64,000 bases of DNA from Polychytrium aggregatum (taxonomy: Eukaryota > Chytridiomycota > Chytridiomycetes > Polychytriales), in the NCBI RefSeq assembly GCF_025602895.1, contig NW_026516314.1:87543-151542 (forward strand), read 5' to 3'. How positions within the stretch are numbered: position 1 is the stretch's first letter; each line of letters starts with the position of its first letter. The position numbers and the translations under genes were made by a program. The notes under the pieces were generated by a model. The model was not told the origin of the DNA and did no database searches. It saw only the letters and a list, made by a program, of their open reading frames with translations. Below, piece by piece: positions 45,004-56,427 of the stretch.

Positions 45004-45837
45004 TTGAGCGAGCGATGCGTTTCTGGATCTGAATCAAGGACGCCACTGTGCAGTATCTCTGCCAGCCCAAAATGCGCTGGTTTTGAGGAGATTCTTTCTT
45101 CCCCAAGGGCAGGACCAGCCATCGTCGCTATTTTCTCGCCAGATGGCTCCCCGCAAGAGAAAGACACCACCCAGGCGACCAAGTGGATCCAGAGCACCCA
45201 CAAGATCCTTGGTCTGCAGCAATGGATGAGCACCACACCAAGTCCCAAGATCCCTGGGTTGGATCCCTTCCTGCGATATATTCGCCATGTGTTCACTGGA
45301 GACATGCTGGACAAACAGCTGTACTTCAGCCTGACCCGGCAACGGCGATTCAAGCGACTCGATCTCCACAGCAAACGACAGCGCACCGTCCACGAGATGT
45401 GCAAGCAAGTCATCGACCAGGCACCGAAGGAGACCGAAGTGGTGATTGCCTTTGGGAATGCATCCTGGAAACAGGGGAAGGGATATGCTTCCAGTCCCAG
45501 GAGACTCAGGTTTGCCAAGTACTTTGAGCAGTTCCACCACCACCAGAGACGCCCACCAGACCGATCCGTCTCCAAGATCCGTGTGTGCTCGGTGAACGAG
45601 TTCAACACGTCCCAGGTGTGCTCACATTGTCGGGAAGCCAAGCGACTCGAGAAGGTCGAGTATCTTGATATCGAGAAACCACATTTTGTCCGGAGCTGTG
45701 CAAGCTGCCATACGCTGTGGGATCGAGACATCAATGCAGCCAGGAACATGATCTCGGTATGCCAGTCGATCATCGCCACAGGAGATCGACCGGGTGTATT
45801 CAAGAAATTTTTTCATAGTGTCATGGTCTGTTTTTGA
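45004..45837 (+). pseudogene. Fanzor (eukaryotic TnpB-like RNA-guided nuclease) fragment, copy F: RuvC-II/III and zinc finger
   Basis: The frame is open for 277 codons but lacks an ATG at its start; the first in-frame ATG is at 45226. From about codon 60 the protein follows the Fanzor1 layout: KWIQSTHKILGLQQWMS, FLRYIRHVF, YFSLTRQRRFKRLDLHSKRQ, then a strand EVVIAFGNASW. It continues with VCSVNEFNTSQVCSHC, where the Glu sits in the DEFxTSxxC position, and ends with a CxxC...CxxC zinc finger and LWDRDINAARNM, which carries the RuvC-III Asp. The N-terminal half and RuvC-I Asp are missing. An ATG at about 45141 starts MAPRKRKTPPRR in another frame, as in copy E, suggesting that an internal deletion joined the true N-terminus out of frame. 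Fanzors act with an omega RNA encoded beside the gene; none was identifiable here. Confidence 0.8.
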
Positions 45838-45984
45838 GCTGGGCTGTTGTTTGTTTCCGAATCCCAAGCACACGCCCGTCCACCACCAGAGACGCCCAAG
45901 AGCCAAGCGCCTGATTCTGCTCTGAGCAAAGCTGCAGTGGCCTGGATTGCCTCTGTCCTCGGCCGCGCTGCAATACATCTCCGT

Positions 45985-48900
45985 CTAGTGCATGCGGCTC
46001 AGCTCCTCGACAATATGCATCATCTGAAACTCGCTCAGAGGCACAGGCTGCATGCCTGGCGCCTTGCCTTCGATGAGCGTCAGGCGATCGTCTTGGTCGA
46101 GCTCAAGGAACTTCTCGATGACATCGCCATCCAGGAAGTTCTTTGCCGGCTTGACTCGGTATCCATCCCAGTAGCTTCGCCAACTGGAAGAGAGTTGCAT
46201 TCCGAATGAGCAGCGCTCCTGTGGTTCGATTCCGAGTCTCGATTCCGAGTCTCGGCTCCTTGTGTCGATCCACCGTTCAATCTCTCCTCCCCAGCCAAAG
46301 ATATCCCGATCGACAAGTCCTATCGACGAGACTCTCACACTGCGTCCCTCGAACCTCTCCAGGTGACAACCGCCATACGTGTGATAATCCAAAACCGCAG
46401 CAACTTACTCGGCCAGCGATATATCGCCAATACTCTTGATGAACTGCGAGAGGTTGGACTCGAGAATCTGTAGTGCGTCGGCGACCGACTGGTCCGCGAT
46501 CTTGGATATCACACCAATCATTCCATTCACGGTACAAAAGACGAGCGAGTCGTCGACCAGCTTTTCTGTCTCCAAGGCCGCCCGCGTGAGAGAGCCTGCA
46601 TCACGGCGTTATGGAACACGAGCAGATGTGTCGAGACAGCGTGGTGATGTTAGTAATGGATGGCCGGTGCCCCTCAGGCCATCAGAATCTGATGAGTATA
46701 CGAACAAAGGATGTACCTTGCTTGATCTGGTTGACCATCTCACCGAGATGCCACTGTCCGTCTTGCTGCAGAGCCTTGGCGCCAGGCTCGTCGCTGATGA
46801 CTTTGCCAAAGGAGAGCAGGTTGAAGGTGTGGTTGGCGGCAATGTAGCTCGCTCCAAGGTGGTTGACCCGTGTGATCCACAGGCTTTGAAAGTCACGATA
46901 CGTTTCTTCCAGAATATGTCGCTCAGGCACATACTCGAGGAGACTCACAGACTTCATCAAGTCACCGACGATGATGGTGTTGCCTTCAACCTTCATGTCG
47001 ACTGCTATGGTGTGGGCGTGGTGGCTGCACACCATCTGGAGAGTGCTGTCTTTCCACTGGAAGACAATGATCTGATGACGCGCAGGTCAAAATGTCAGTG
47101 GTGTCAGCGGCATCTGGGTGGTCGAGACGCCAGCATCAAGCATCCGCTCAAACTGCTCTTGTTTCAGATCGACAGCTCACCGAATTGCTGACGGCAACAG
47201 CCAACAGTCCGCAGCTCAGCAGTCCAATGCCGTAAACGCCGCCAGCCACAGGTACGGAGCAGTAATGGCGCAGATTCTTCATATCCGAGATCTCAAACAC
47301 CGAGAGGTAGCCGGTGTTGATCTCGCCATCGACTACTTCGATGCCAGAGCCCAGGACGAAAAAGCTCTGCATCTCATTTGGGAATTGGACAGCAGCGATA
47401 CACATCCCAACTTCGTTCGGTCTCAGCGCGTGCGAGCTGGAAACTAAAGGAGCGCGGGCGAGCAGTCAGATGGTGCTGGGCCAGGAAATCCAACCCATAT
47501 CGTACACTGCACAGTGTGCACCCAAAATTGTAGAAGCTGGGCGACTGCCAATGCCCTTAGCTGTCTATGCCCTTAGCTGCGAGCAAATAGAGAGGCGAAC
47601 AGAGGCGAGCGATACCTTGGTATGTTTGGTCGTCGAGGATGCGGAGGTACGACTGCTCCAGAGCGATCCCATCGGCGGAGCCGTTGCTGCCGCTTACGAT
47701 GTGATGCGTAATCAGGCCAAACATCCGCTGGTCCTCGAGGTAGGCGATGCGCCGAGGCATCTCATCGAGGCTGACCTTTTGGATGTGGATCTTTTGAATT
47801 TCGTCGATCAAGCCAATCTTCAGGCCCGTCGTGGTTGCCATTGCAAGTGCGCCGGGGAACAGCGGCGTGCTGAAGGAGCAAACCGAGCTGATTTCCTAAT
47901 TGCATCCATCGAAATAGACAATTAGCGTCAGAGGCTATCCTCACACTTGGACACACTTGGACACACTTGGACATCATCGGATCCAGGTCGGAAGCACAGC
48001 GCAGCCTCGACTCACGATCCCATCGAGCTTTGCGCATCTTAGTCCCTGCCCCCCCCCTCCAGCACTCCATCTCCGCTCGTGGGCTACAACCTTGGCATTG
48101 ACGGTGGAATATCCCAGCTTGCGGTGAGGGGTGCCAGAGATCACCGTGGGTCGGTCGCAGGAGGCAAAGATGTGGTCCTTTCCGTTGGACCGGAACTGAC
48201 ACAAGTTGACGGGGCGGTTTCCCAGCCGAGCGCGCTTCTTGTCCGACAGCGTGTTGGTGCTGGGGTCAAATGCATAGTTGATCAAAGAGCCATCGCCTAG
48301 GAGCGCAAAGGCACAAGCACGGAATGCAGAGAGCGGCGCCCGGGTTAGCCAAGATCTTGTCCACGTCGCAGCTTGAGTGTGCAGTCTCATCCAGTCATAC
48401 CAAGCGCCACGATCACGTAAAACTCGGTTTCCATTCGGCAGAACGTGAGTGAGCGAGGAACAGCATCTAGAAATCCGATGGGCAAGATCCATCAGTAAAA
48501 GTAGTTGTGCGACTGATGTTTGCTCGCTGGGATGCGGGTGCTGCCGGCAGCCTCAGGATTATAGCCATACCTCCAAGGGCTTCGACTTTCAAGGCTTGGA
48601 GCGATGGGAACGAGAGAATATGAACGCACGCGTTGGGTCCCCAGAGTCCGACACTGCAATACCGAGCAGCCGTGCCATCGGCCGCTTCGAAAAGGGCCAG
48701 ATCAACACACGAAACCTCCCGACCAAAGTTGGTGCGGCTGGAGACATTGAATGAGGGTCGACCGACACATTATGGAGCCGAATAGCGTCATTGGCCAGAG
48801 ACAAGCAGAGTTAGTCGCGACGAGACTGTGATTCTCTAGCTTACTGCTTGTCGTTATACCCGGAAGCAGGGAACTGGCAACACGCCGGGGCGGCCCGATG

Positions 48901-51834
48901 TGATAGCGGCCGGACAGAACCAAGGACGCAAGCTCCAACCACAATCTCACCCGGTGGAAGGTGGCGATTGAGGAAGCGGGAAGATTTTCGCCATAGACAG
49001 CACACATGGACCACTCGTGCTCCGATTTCACTCGTGCTCCGATTTCACTCGACCCCCAGAGTGTCCAGAATAAGCGCAGTAGCTCTGTGATTCTCGCACC
49101 TACCCGATCTGCTGGATTCGGGTCGACTCGACAGAGAGCGCAACAACTTCGCCTCTACCGAGTGAAACTAGGACCGAGGACGCCTTGGCGCTGGCGTGAT
49201 AGATTTTCATGCCGCTCGGAGGCATCCACTTGCTGTGGGCTGTCTGGCCATCGCCCGAGATGAGGAAGACGCCAGAGGGAACAACCTGGATGATATTGCC
49301 GCTGGAGTCGTTGGACGCCCAGAGGGTCGGTTCGTTCTGGACGAGGTTGTGTCGCGGCGGCTCCACGAGCTCGTTCGCAGCGAGGGTCAGGAGACGAGTT
49401 TCGTTGATGAAGGACAGAACCAAGACCTCGCTGCGGTCGCCAAGCACAACACAAAGAGTGGTTGCGTAATGAGTGGAACAGGCACGCATCGCTGCGTATG
49501 ATTCAGAGGACCCAGCACCACTGGCATTCACATGGACCCAGACACTCGCCTACAAACCTTTCTCCAGCAGCTGACTGTAGCGACCAAATCAACTTGAGGC
49601 CAGGCATCTCCAGCTCTGCGTATTCGTGGATTCCGATCCCGTTGCGGATGATACGAAGCGAGCCGTCCAGATAGCCACCACAGCAGGCTACCAGCACGTC
49701 CTAACGAATCAAAGGCAGGACACCATCAATATTCTGTCTGGGTATGCCCTTCAAATGGACTTGGGAGTCGCTATGGGAGGCGTCGCCGCTGTTAGCCGTG
49801 CCGATCGGCAAATGGTCACTTGAAGATGGCCTTACCTTGCCCTGCTTATCGCTGTCCACGAGACAAAAGTCAAGCACCGGACTGATGTTGGGGAACAGCT
49901 GCTTGACCGACACAAAGCTCTTGTCCTCCAGCGGACGAGTCTCCAGCTTCACGAGTTGCGAGTCGCCAAAATGCGAGCCGATAAAGGCAAAGTCGTTGTC
50001 GATGTAGGCAATGCTTGAGGGTACTGAGATCTGAGTGTGCGGCATCACGAGAGTCGGTCGGCCATTCAGCGGGAAGGGTAAGAGCGAGCGGATATTCCCA
50101 CAGGCAAGAATCCATCAAACGGTCTTGTGTCCGCGCTACGGTTCGCCATCTTTGCCTGCGCCGCCGCAGCATTGCTCTCACCTTTCCCAGCCGTTCCATG
50201 GTCAGCTTTCGCATGGCGCCGCCGGCAGAGCAAGTCAGTAAAAGGATGTGTAGGTTGCCCATGTAGTCTCCCAGGAGGTATCGATCGCCCTTGGGGCCCA
50301 GCCGAGCGTAGCTGATCGAGGTTATACGGAAATGGGTTGGGAAGAGAATGGGGATAAGTCGCGATGGAGAAACCTGGCCTTGTGCCCAGGATGAGACGCT
50401 GCTGACAACTGAACTCAGAATATGTGCGATAAATACCCCTGCCGGTGTCTGTCGCGGCAGCCCTCTGTAGCCCCACACTCCTTATTGACGACCACGCAGC
50501 AAAGTTGCTGACCGAGCGCCATACCACTTCACAATCGTTGGTCCAATCTTGATAGAGATGGTTCCGACGTCAAAGCCACGCTGCAGAGGATAGTAGGTGA
50601 TGCTCGAGTCCGAAATGGCAAGCAAGCCACCCCCAAGTGATTGCTCGACAGGGATAAGCATCGAGGTGGTGGGGTGGACGTCAGGACACTCGATGGCAGT
50701 ATCTTCAAGCTCCGAATCTGATATGTTGACTTTGTATATGCTAATGATGCGTTCGGAAAGGGAGTTCTCGTGCAGAACGGCAAGCATGGGCGGCGGCAAA
50801 GGTACTGTCTGGGCGACAGACAGAAAGACCATTGTCAAGACCTTGAGGCCTTCCAATCTGGTCATCATTGGGACAGGACGCAAAAGACGCATAGGCAGCA
50901 GCATGAGCGCGGGTGCAGAATGCTTGCGCCTCCATCTCTGGCAGGGCACAGTGTCAAGTGCGATGCAATAGCGATGGCGCATGGCGGACAACTACCTCAT
51001 GTTGAAAGCTGTGCCCAGGACTCCAGCCGCTCGGCTGGCCCGCGTTGAGCCCCGGGTCTTTCCTTTGCTCTGCGCGGACGGCGGCCTGTAGAGCGAGTCT
51101 GTCTCGGAGAAGAATCTGCTGTCCCACTGCGTGCTGGGATGGGAGATGGGAATGACCTTGAGCAGCCCTTGATACAAATGCAGGCCGATCATCCGGTGCT
51201 CGGGATCAATGACACAGAGCTGCCCATAGTCGGCAGGGCGGCTGATGGGATCTGAAAGATTGCCCTGGGCGTCGGTGACAATCTCCCCCGAGTGTTGGTT
51301 GTAGGAGAGCACAAAGAAGTTGTATCGCTCCGTGGTGATCAGGAGATGATCGGTCGCAGCTCCCTTTGGTGCAGCACAGAAGCGAGCCCGTTAACGATGC
51401 CGTCCCTGGGCAGATCGAGCCGGCAAGCCGCGCGAGACTCCAGTTCCAGGATCATGAGGAGCAGCGCTGGGTCGCCGCCGACCGAGACCCGACGAAACAA
51501 ACCTGGGGCCGATAGAGATGCATCGTGGCGATCCGCCCATATATGGGCACGTCTTTGACGGGCTGCAGGCCGGCTTCTGTTGCAACATGGATCTCAAAGC
51601 GGGATGTTTTGCTGTTGCCAGCGGATGCAGAGCTGCGTTAGCGGCTAAGCAGCCCATTGCCATTGCCGGCTGTCGTGCTCGTGCCGAGATTGTGATCGAC
51701 TCGACTCGCCCATGATCAGAGAAGCTGCGCGGTAGGCACCTGAGGATAAGATTGAGATCGTCTGGGCCCGTGAAGTTGCCGACAAGGGCAGTCGATACCG
51801 AGGTCGGCTTCTGGGCGGAGGAAACGTAGTGCAT
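45985..51834 (-). CDS. DDB1: DNA damage-binding protein 1 (DDB1), CUL4 ligase adaptor
   Basis: Many exons on the minus strand from ATG 51834 ([20 protein letters not shown]) to the stop at 45985-45987 ([10 protein letters not shown]). Readable segments follow DDB1 in order: [20 protein letters not shown] (51.6 kb), [39 protein letters not shown] (51.2 kb), [16 protein letters not shown] (50.3 kb), [14 protein letters not shown] (49.9 kb), [19 protein letters not shown] (49.6 kb), [12 protein letters not shown] (48.1 kb), [20 protein letters not shown] (47.8 kb), [17 protein letters not shown] (46.9 kb), [14 protein letters not shown] and [15 protein letters not shown] (46.1 kb). The protein folds into three beta-propellers and links substrate receptors to CUL4-RBX1. 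Splice sites were read only in part. A 391-aa minus frame at 51391-52566 partly overlaps exon 1 but is not itself a gene. Confidence 0.93.
47941..47972. repeat. 10-bp tandem repeat in a DDB1 intron
   Basis: Three copies of ACACACTTGG within the DDB1 gene, between exons. Confidence 0.8.
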
Positions 51835-52580
51835 CCGGAGGAGCTGCTGATCGCAATGGGGGGCTGTGCTTTCTTGAGGACGATGGTGCGCCGACGGACA
51901 ACGGCGATGGCGGGAGCAGCAGCCTGCAAGTCCAGCGATAAAATGGGATGTCCTGGCAGTGGCCCCGTTGACGATGGCGACGGCGATGATGATGACGGCG
52001 AAGGCGACGGGCGGGTTGTTACGAGGGGATCGGCCCTCGTCGGTTGGGCGAGGAGCGAGATGGAGGGACCGCGCAGCTCGGCTGCCGAGCGATACGGGGC
52101 TCGGCCGACGGTATCGACGATGTCTGCAGAGCCAATGCTCTCGGCAAAGACGATGTGCATATCCGAGACAGGCTATCAGCACTCGGATGCTAACGACCAC
52201 AACTGGTGATGCTCTGCGATCTGTCGTCCGAAGACTCCAGGGGGGGGGCTCGCTGCCCATCTCGCCAGACGAGACGGCTCCCGCCTTCCCATGCAAAACC
52301 TGTTGCATTCCTTCGGCTGCACCGATCCAGCTCGCTGCATTCCACCGCCAGCCCGCACCTGCGCATCCAGCCGTTGCTGCGGCATCCTCGGTGTCGATCG
52401 ACTGTCTTCGTCTCTGTTCGCAAGGGCCAGCTCGATTCGTGCAGCCCCCGCAATGACCGATGTCGACGGTAGCGACCCAATGCACTGTGCACCATGCCCA
52501 TGATGATTGCTCGACACCGATGCATCCATCCGCCGAGTCGGTCGCTGTTTCATCTGATCGTTCCATCTGCTACATATCCC
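51835..52580. promoter_or_regulatory. Divergent promoter region between DDB1 and APC10
   Basis: The two ubiquitin-ligase genes are transcribed away from each other across about 745 bp. Frames here are GC-rich and domain-free. No TATA box is evident. Confidence 0.45.
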
Positions 52581-53932
52581 ATGTGTTGGCCAGATCTGTC
52601 CGATAAGCGCGATGTGTCCTCCTATGGCCACTGGTCCGTGTCTTCCTACAAACAGGGATTCGGCGTCGACCAGCTCCAAAGCGATTCGTTTGAGCATTAT
52701 TGGCAGTAAGGATGCCTGTTGGAACAGCCGGGTTGCCCCTGGCCGATGATCGACGGATCCGTTCCCAGTGATCCGCCGCTCTGCTTTTGCTTCGATGCGA
52801 GACGATGAAGACTCTGATCGCAAGTGGCCATCAATCCGTCGCAGATCCGACGGCCCGCAGCCGCACTTGCTGACCATCAAGTTCCCAAGACGAATACCGA
52901 TCCAGGTGTGCAGATCGCTCCGGGGTGGAGGGCACATATGCGCGAGCGCGAGTCGCCGATGCTGTACCGGACGGTATTTGTCCATCGCATGTCTCGATCT
53001 CTATGGATCGCACGACTCAACAACCATCGTCGATCTGTCTGGTTGGCCCCAAAGCAAATCTCCTTGTACCTGGACTTTAAGCAGGACGAGAGCTACACCC
53101 CAAGCCGGCTGTCGATCCGGTCTGGCACCAGCTTCCAAGATCTGCATGTGAGCCAGACTTGCCGCAATCTCTCTGTGTTGGCCATGACCAGGACACCGTT
53201 CACAGCAGTCGCCGAGGAACTGGGTGCTGACCTGTTCGCATGCGGACTGGCGCAGGAGCTGAAGCTTATCGATCTGGACGAGCCCAGCGGATGGATCAAT
53301 GTCCCGATCCAAGAGGATCCTGACACCGAGTCGAGGTGAGACGGGGGTCTGGGCGACGAGGCTTGCCGGTGCGGGATGCGAATCGGGGATCTGGACGCAG
53401 CCGGGCATGTGCTCTCTCCCTCTGTTCTCGTTGGGGTGCTTGGGGACATGCGCTTCTCCGTCCTGGATGTGTGTCCGAGGAGGATTGGCGCTGATGAACG
53501 CATGCTGATCTGCCGCCGGGATTGCTCGCTCATGCGGGCTGGATTCGACGGTGGGCAACGGCAACCTGCAGCAAGCCTCTCAAGACTCAGCTGCTGCAGA
53601 TTGCGGTGCTGGCCAACCATCAGAACGGCAAGGACACGCACATTCGGCAGATCAAGATCTTTGGGCCGCCTCTGTGAGTCGGACGGCATGCCGTCGCAGC
53701 GATGTGGCGGGGGGAGATGCGGCCATGGACCATGTCGACCGCACGGCTTGCCCTCCTGCCCGCTGAGGATGCGACATGGAGTGTGTTTGCGGCGCTTGGC
53801 GGCCAAGCCGCTGCGGCTGCCGTTGCGACCGTGCTGACCCCCGGCGTTTGTGTCGATGCCACCAGACGGTCAATCTTTGAAGTCGAGGGCTTTCCGGCGT
53901 TCTCATCGGTTGAGTTCCAGATGCGTATGTAG
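52581..53932 (+). CDS. APC10: Anaphase-promoting complex subunit 10 (DOC1)
   Basis: Six exons: 52581-52705, 52845-52905, 53055-53147, 53256-53335, 53572-53673 and 53866-53932. They sum to 528 nt and give 175 aa. It begins MCWPDLSDKRDVSSYGHWSV and has the DOC-domain core KQGFGVDQLQSDSFEHYWQ, SDGPQPHLLTIKFPRRIPIQ, QISLYLDFKQDESYTPSRLS, LIDLDEPSGWINVPI and LLQIAVLANHQNGKDTHIRQ with IKIFGPP. The last exon gives FEVEGFPAFSSVEFQMRM. The DOC domain is a jelly roll that forms the substrate (D-box) co-receptor of the APC/C with Cdc20/Cdh1. If the last intron (GTGAGT at 53674) were not spliced, the protein would stop at 53677; the spliced form restores the usual C-terminal FPxFxxxxF segment. The C-terminal Ile-Arg tail of other family members is replaced by Arg-Met. 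Confidence 0.92.
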
Positions 53933-54107
53933 CTTGCGACAGCCCGGGTCCGAGATCAGGGGCACATGCGGTGGACAAGCGAATGGCAATGGTCCCGGCA
54001 GAGGCAGTGCGCACAGATACAAATGGCGGGGAGCTGACAACTCCGTTGTCTCGGCCGCAGACTCGACGATCCGTTGACCCGGACCGACAGCGATTGCGAC
54101 CAGCAAC

Positions 54108-54220
54108 GCGATCAACATCAACATGATCAATATCAACATGATTAACAACATCAACATGATTAACAACAATGACATGATCAACAACAATGACATGATCAAC
54201 AACATCGACATGATCAACAA
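54108..54220 (+). repeat. AACATGATCAACAAC-type minisatellite
   Basis: Eight or so degenerate 12-15-bp units (AACATGATCAACAAC, AATGACATGATCAACAAC and similar) lie downstream of APC10. They are open in several frames but are low complexity and not taken as coding. Confidence 0.85.
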
Positions 54221-54975
54221 TGGCATGACCGGCCATGCGCCGGCAGCGGATCCCCCTCCCCAGCCGCATGTCCCGCAATACACCACCGTCTCCTCCTCCC
54301 GCCAACACGTTTCGCTCGTCGGTGCATGCGTTGCATGCCAGCCCCATCCGCGGAGCACAAGCCCGTCGTTCGCGTCGGGCCCTTGAAGCACCAGCACCAT
54401 TCCACAAGCCCCAAGTCACAGGCGCATGCCATGCGCCCGCTGTCACTGTGGTGCTGGTGTGCTGGCAAGCCGATCGGCGCGGCGCCATGCAAGGCAGGGC
54501 ATGTCCCTGTCGGTGTCGCGCCGATCGCAATCGCAAGCCCATCTGCCCAGACCGAGCGATGGGCCAAGGTTGGAGCAAGCAGCCGGGGCCGTCCAGGAGG
54601 GCACAGCCTTCTCGCTGCATCAGAACCCCAAGGCCCGCCCCCATCAGAGCACCGGGCTCGTGCAGAACGCTGTTGATCCGGCACCTCGCTGCCCCTCCTC
54701 CACCGCTTTCCGCATCGGCACCCTTCATCCTGGTCGCTCGTCGTCTCGCTCCTCCATCTCACTTGCTTCTGCATTCAGGCTCCGGTGGTCTTACACTTGC
54801 ATTGTTTCTTTGTCTCGTCAAGCCGCTGGTCTGCCTCGTAAGCCATCCGGTCTCGGCCATTGCACCTCGTCCTCCAAGCAGTCCCAGAGCCCGACAACCA
54901 ACCAGCCAACCACTTGGCAACTGGAACCCAGCCACCCAAGTACCCAACCTCCCAACCACCCACCACTCCGTCCCA

Positions 54976-56427
54976 ATGAGCTCGCCTGGTCGTCCAAAGT
55001 CCATGTGGTCTGGGCCGGCCTACAAGCCCATCAATCAAGTCGATGTTGCCCCGGTCCAGCCCAGTCTCCGCAAGTCCAAGAGCCAGGCCGATCTGCAGTC
55101 CAGGACCACCGCCACCGAGCCCATTCACATCATTGGCTTCCCGACCAATGTCGGCAATCCCGCTCGGCGACACCACCAGCACCACCAGCACCACCAGCAC
55201 CACCAGCACCACCAGATATCGCCCACTCGGTCAGACCACGAGCAGCCGCGAAGCTCGTTTGCCAGTGCCTACTCCAAGACCGCGACCGACTCGGCCCGAC
55301 CCGAGCATCAGGACTTCAGCCCAGATGGCTTCCGCAGAGTCCAGGTCTCGGCTCGGCCCGGTAGTTCGCCATCGTCGCCCAGCTCCATTCGCCGCAAGTT
55401 CAGTCTGGATCCGAATACAGCGGCCTTGGGTCCCGGCACCGCGCTCTCCAACGGGCTCTCCCACAGCATCCAGCTCAACAAGACCCAGCCCACAGAGGAG
55501 ACCCTGCGGGTTATCCAATCGCTCCAGGTCAAGCGCAAGGATAGTCTACCGAACTTTGGGCCCACCAGCCCGCAGAGCCACTACGGCAGTCCGCTTCCGT
55601 CTCCCGAGCGGACCAAGGCCGAGGTTCTGCCGGCGCCAGAAGCCAAAAGCACTCCTCCGTCCTCGCCGGCTCTGCGTCCGATGGGGCGAAGTACCTCGCA
55701 GCCTTCGCTCACCAACCGGCTCAGGGAAAACTCGGTAACTGGGATTCATGAGCTCGTCAGTGCCCAAATCCCCCGCTCGGTCCTGAACCCAATGCCCCAG
55801 CCCCTCGTGGTGAGCAATCGACTGGTGCACACCAAAACCTCGACCAGCCTGGTGGCCCATGCCAGCAGCAGCTGGGAGTCTCGCATCGGCACCATCAACT
55901 GGCATCGGCTCGTCATCCAGATCGCCTCGGAGTGGCTGACCAAGGTCGAGTCGGATCTGTACTGGAAGTTGGCTTTCCGGCGGCTGCCTGTCAACAAGTA
56001 CCTGCCAAGCGAGACCGAGCGGCTCTGTCCGGCCTGCGGCGAAGAAAACGAAACGATCGAGCACTTTTTGATCGGATGTCGCCGAAGCCGGACCTTTTGG
56101 AGTCTGTTCGAGAGCTTCCTCTTTGCAGCCCTGAACATGGATGAGCAGCCCATCGGACTCCGCGAGCTGGTCTTTGCATTCCCAGAGCTCTACCCCACGC
56201 TTACGCTGCCGCAGCAGTATCTTCTCACAGTCCTGCACGCCGCGGGTTTGTCGGCGTTGTGGACCAGCCGGACCTTGGCCTCAAAGGAGCACCAGGCTCG
56301 ATGGGATACTTTTGTACGCCACGTTCATGAGCGCATAGCCTACGATCGCTCGACCCTGAGTCCGAATGAGTTTGCGATCCTGTGGAACGACACCATCAAA
56401 ATCCTGGAGAAGCTGGACCGTCGCTGA
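54976..56427 (+). CDS. Host-like protein with C-terminal reverse-transcriptase zinc-binding (zf-RVT) domain
   Basis: A single exon of 484 codons starts at MSSPGRPKSMWSGP (54976), chosen as the first Met before well-biased sequence; the frame is open further upstream to 54235 but there it is low complexity. Residues 1-270 are Ser/Pro-rich and probably disordered, with a His/Gln run at about 65-80 coded by CACCAG repeats. Residues about 305-400 match the zf-RVT module of LINE-type retroelements: IASEWLTKVESDLYWKLAFRR, LPVNKYLPSE, then CPACGEENETIEHFLIGCRRS with CxxC...HxxxxC ligands, and RTFWSLFE. A helical C-terminus (LPQQYLLTVLHAAGLSALWTS) follows. No reverse transcriptase or endonuclease is present, so this may be a domesticated fragment fused to a host sequence. 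Confidence 0.75.
   Translation: MSSPGRPKSMWSGPAYKPINQVDVAPVQPSLRKSKSQADLQSRTTATEPIHIIGFPTNVGNPARRHHQHHQHHQHHQHHQISPTRSDHEQPRSSFASAYSKTATDSARPEHQDFSPDGFRRVQVSARPGSSPSSPSSIRRKFSLDPNTAALGPGTALSNGLSHSIQLNKTQPTEETLRVIQSLQVKRKDSLPNFGPTSPQSHYGSPLPSPERTKAEVLPAPEAKSTPPSSPALRPMGRSTSQPSLTNRLRENSVTGIHELVSAQIPRSVLNPMPQPLVVSNRLVHTKTSTSLVAHASSSWESRIGTINWHRLVIQIASEWLTKVESDLYWKLAFRRLPVNKYLPSETERLCPACGEENETIEHFLIGCRRSRTFWSLFESFLFAALNMDEQPIGLRELVFAFPELYPTLTLPQQYLLTVLHAAGLSALWTSRTLASKEHQARWDTFVRHVHERIAYDRSTLSPNEFAILWNDTIKILEKLDRR

Noticed and set aside
46218-46255. GGTTCGATTCCGAG resembling a tRNA T-loop
   Set aside because: No acceptor stem, D-arm or anticodon arm around it; the segment is a short internal duplication within the DDB1 gene.
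54123-54386. Asn/Met-rich frame (MININMINNINM...)
   Set aside because: Translation of the minisatellite downstream of APC10; no start context, introns or domain.
55168-55214. CACCAG array taken as a possible CRISPR-like repeat
   Set aside because: A simple trinucleotide-pair repeat coding for His/Gln within an open frame; no spacers.
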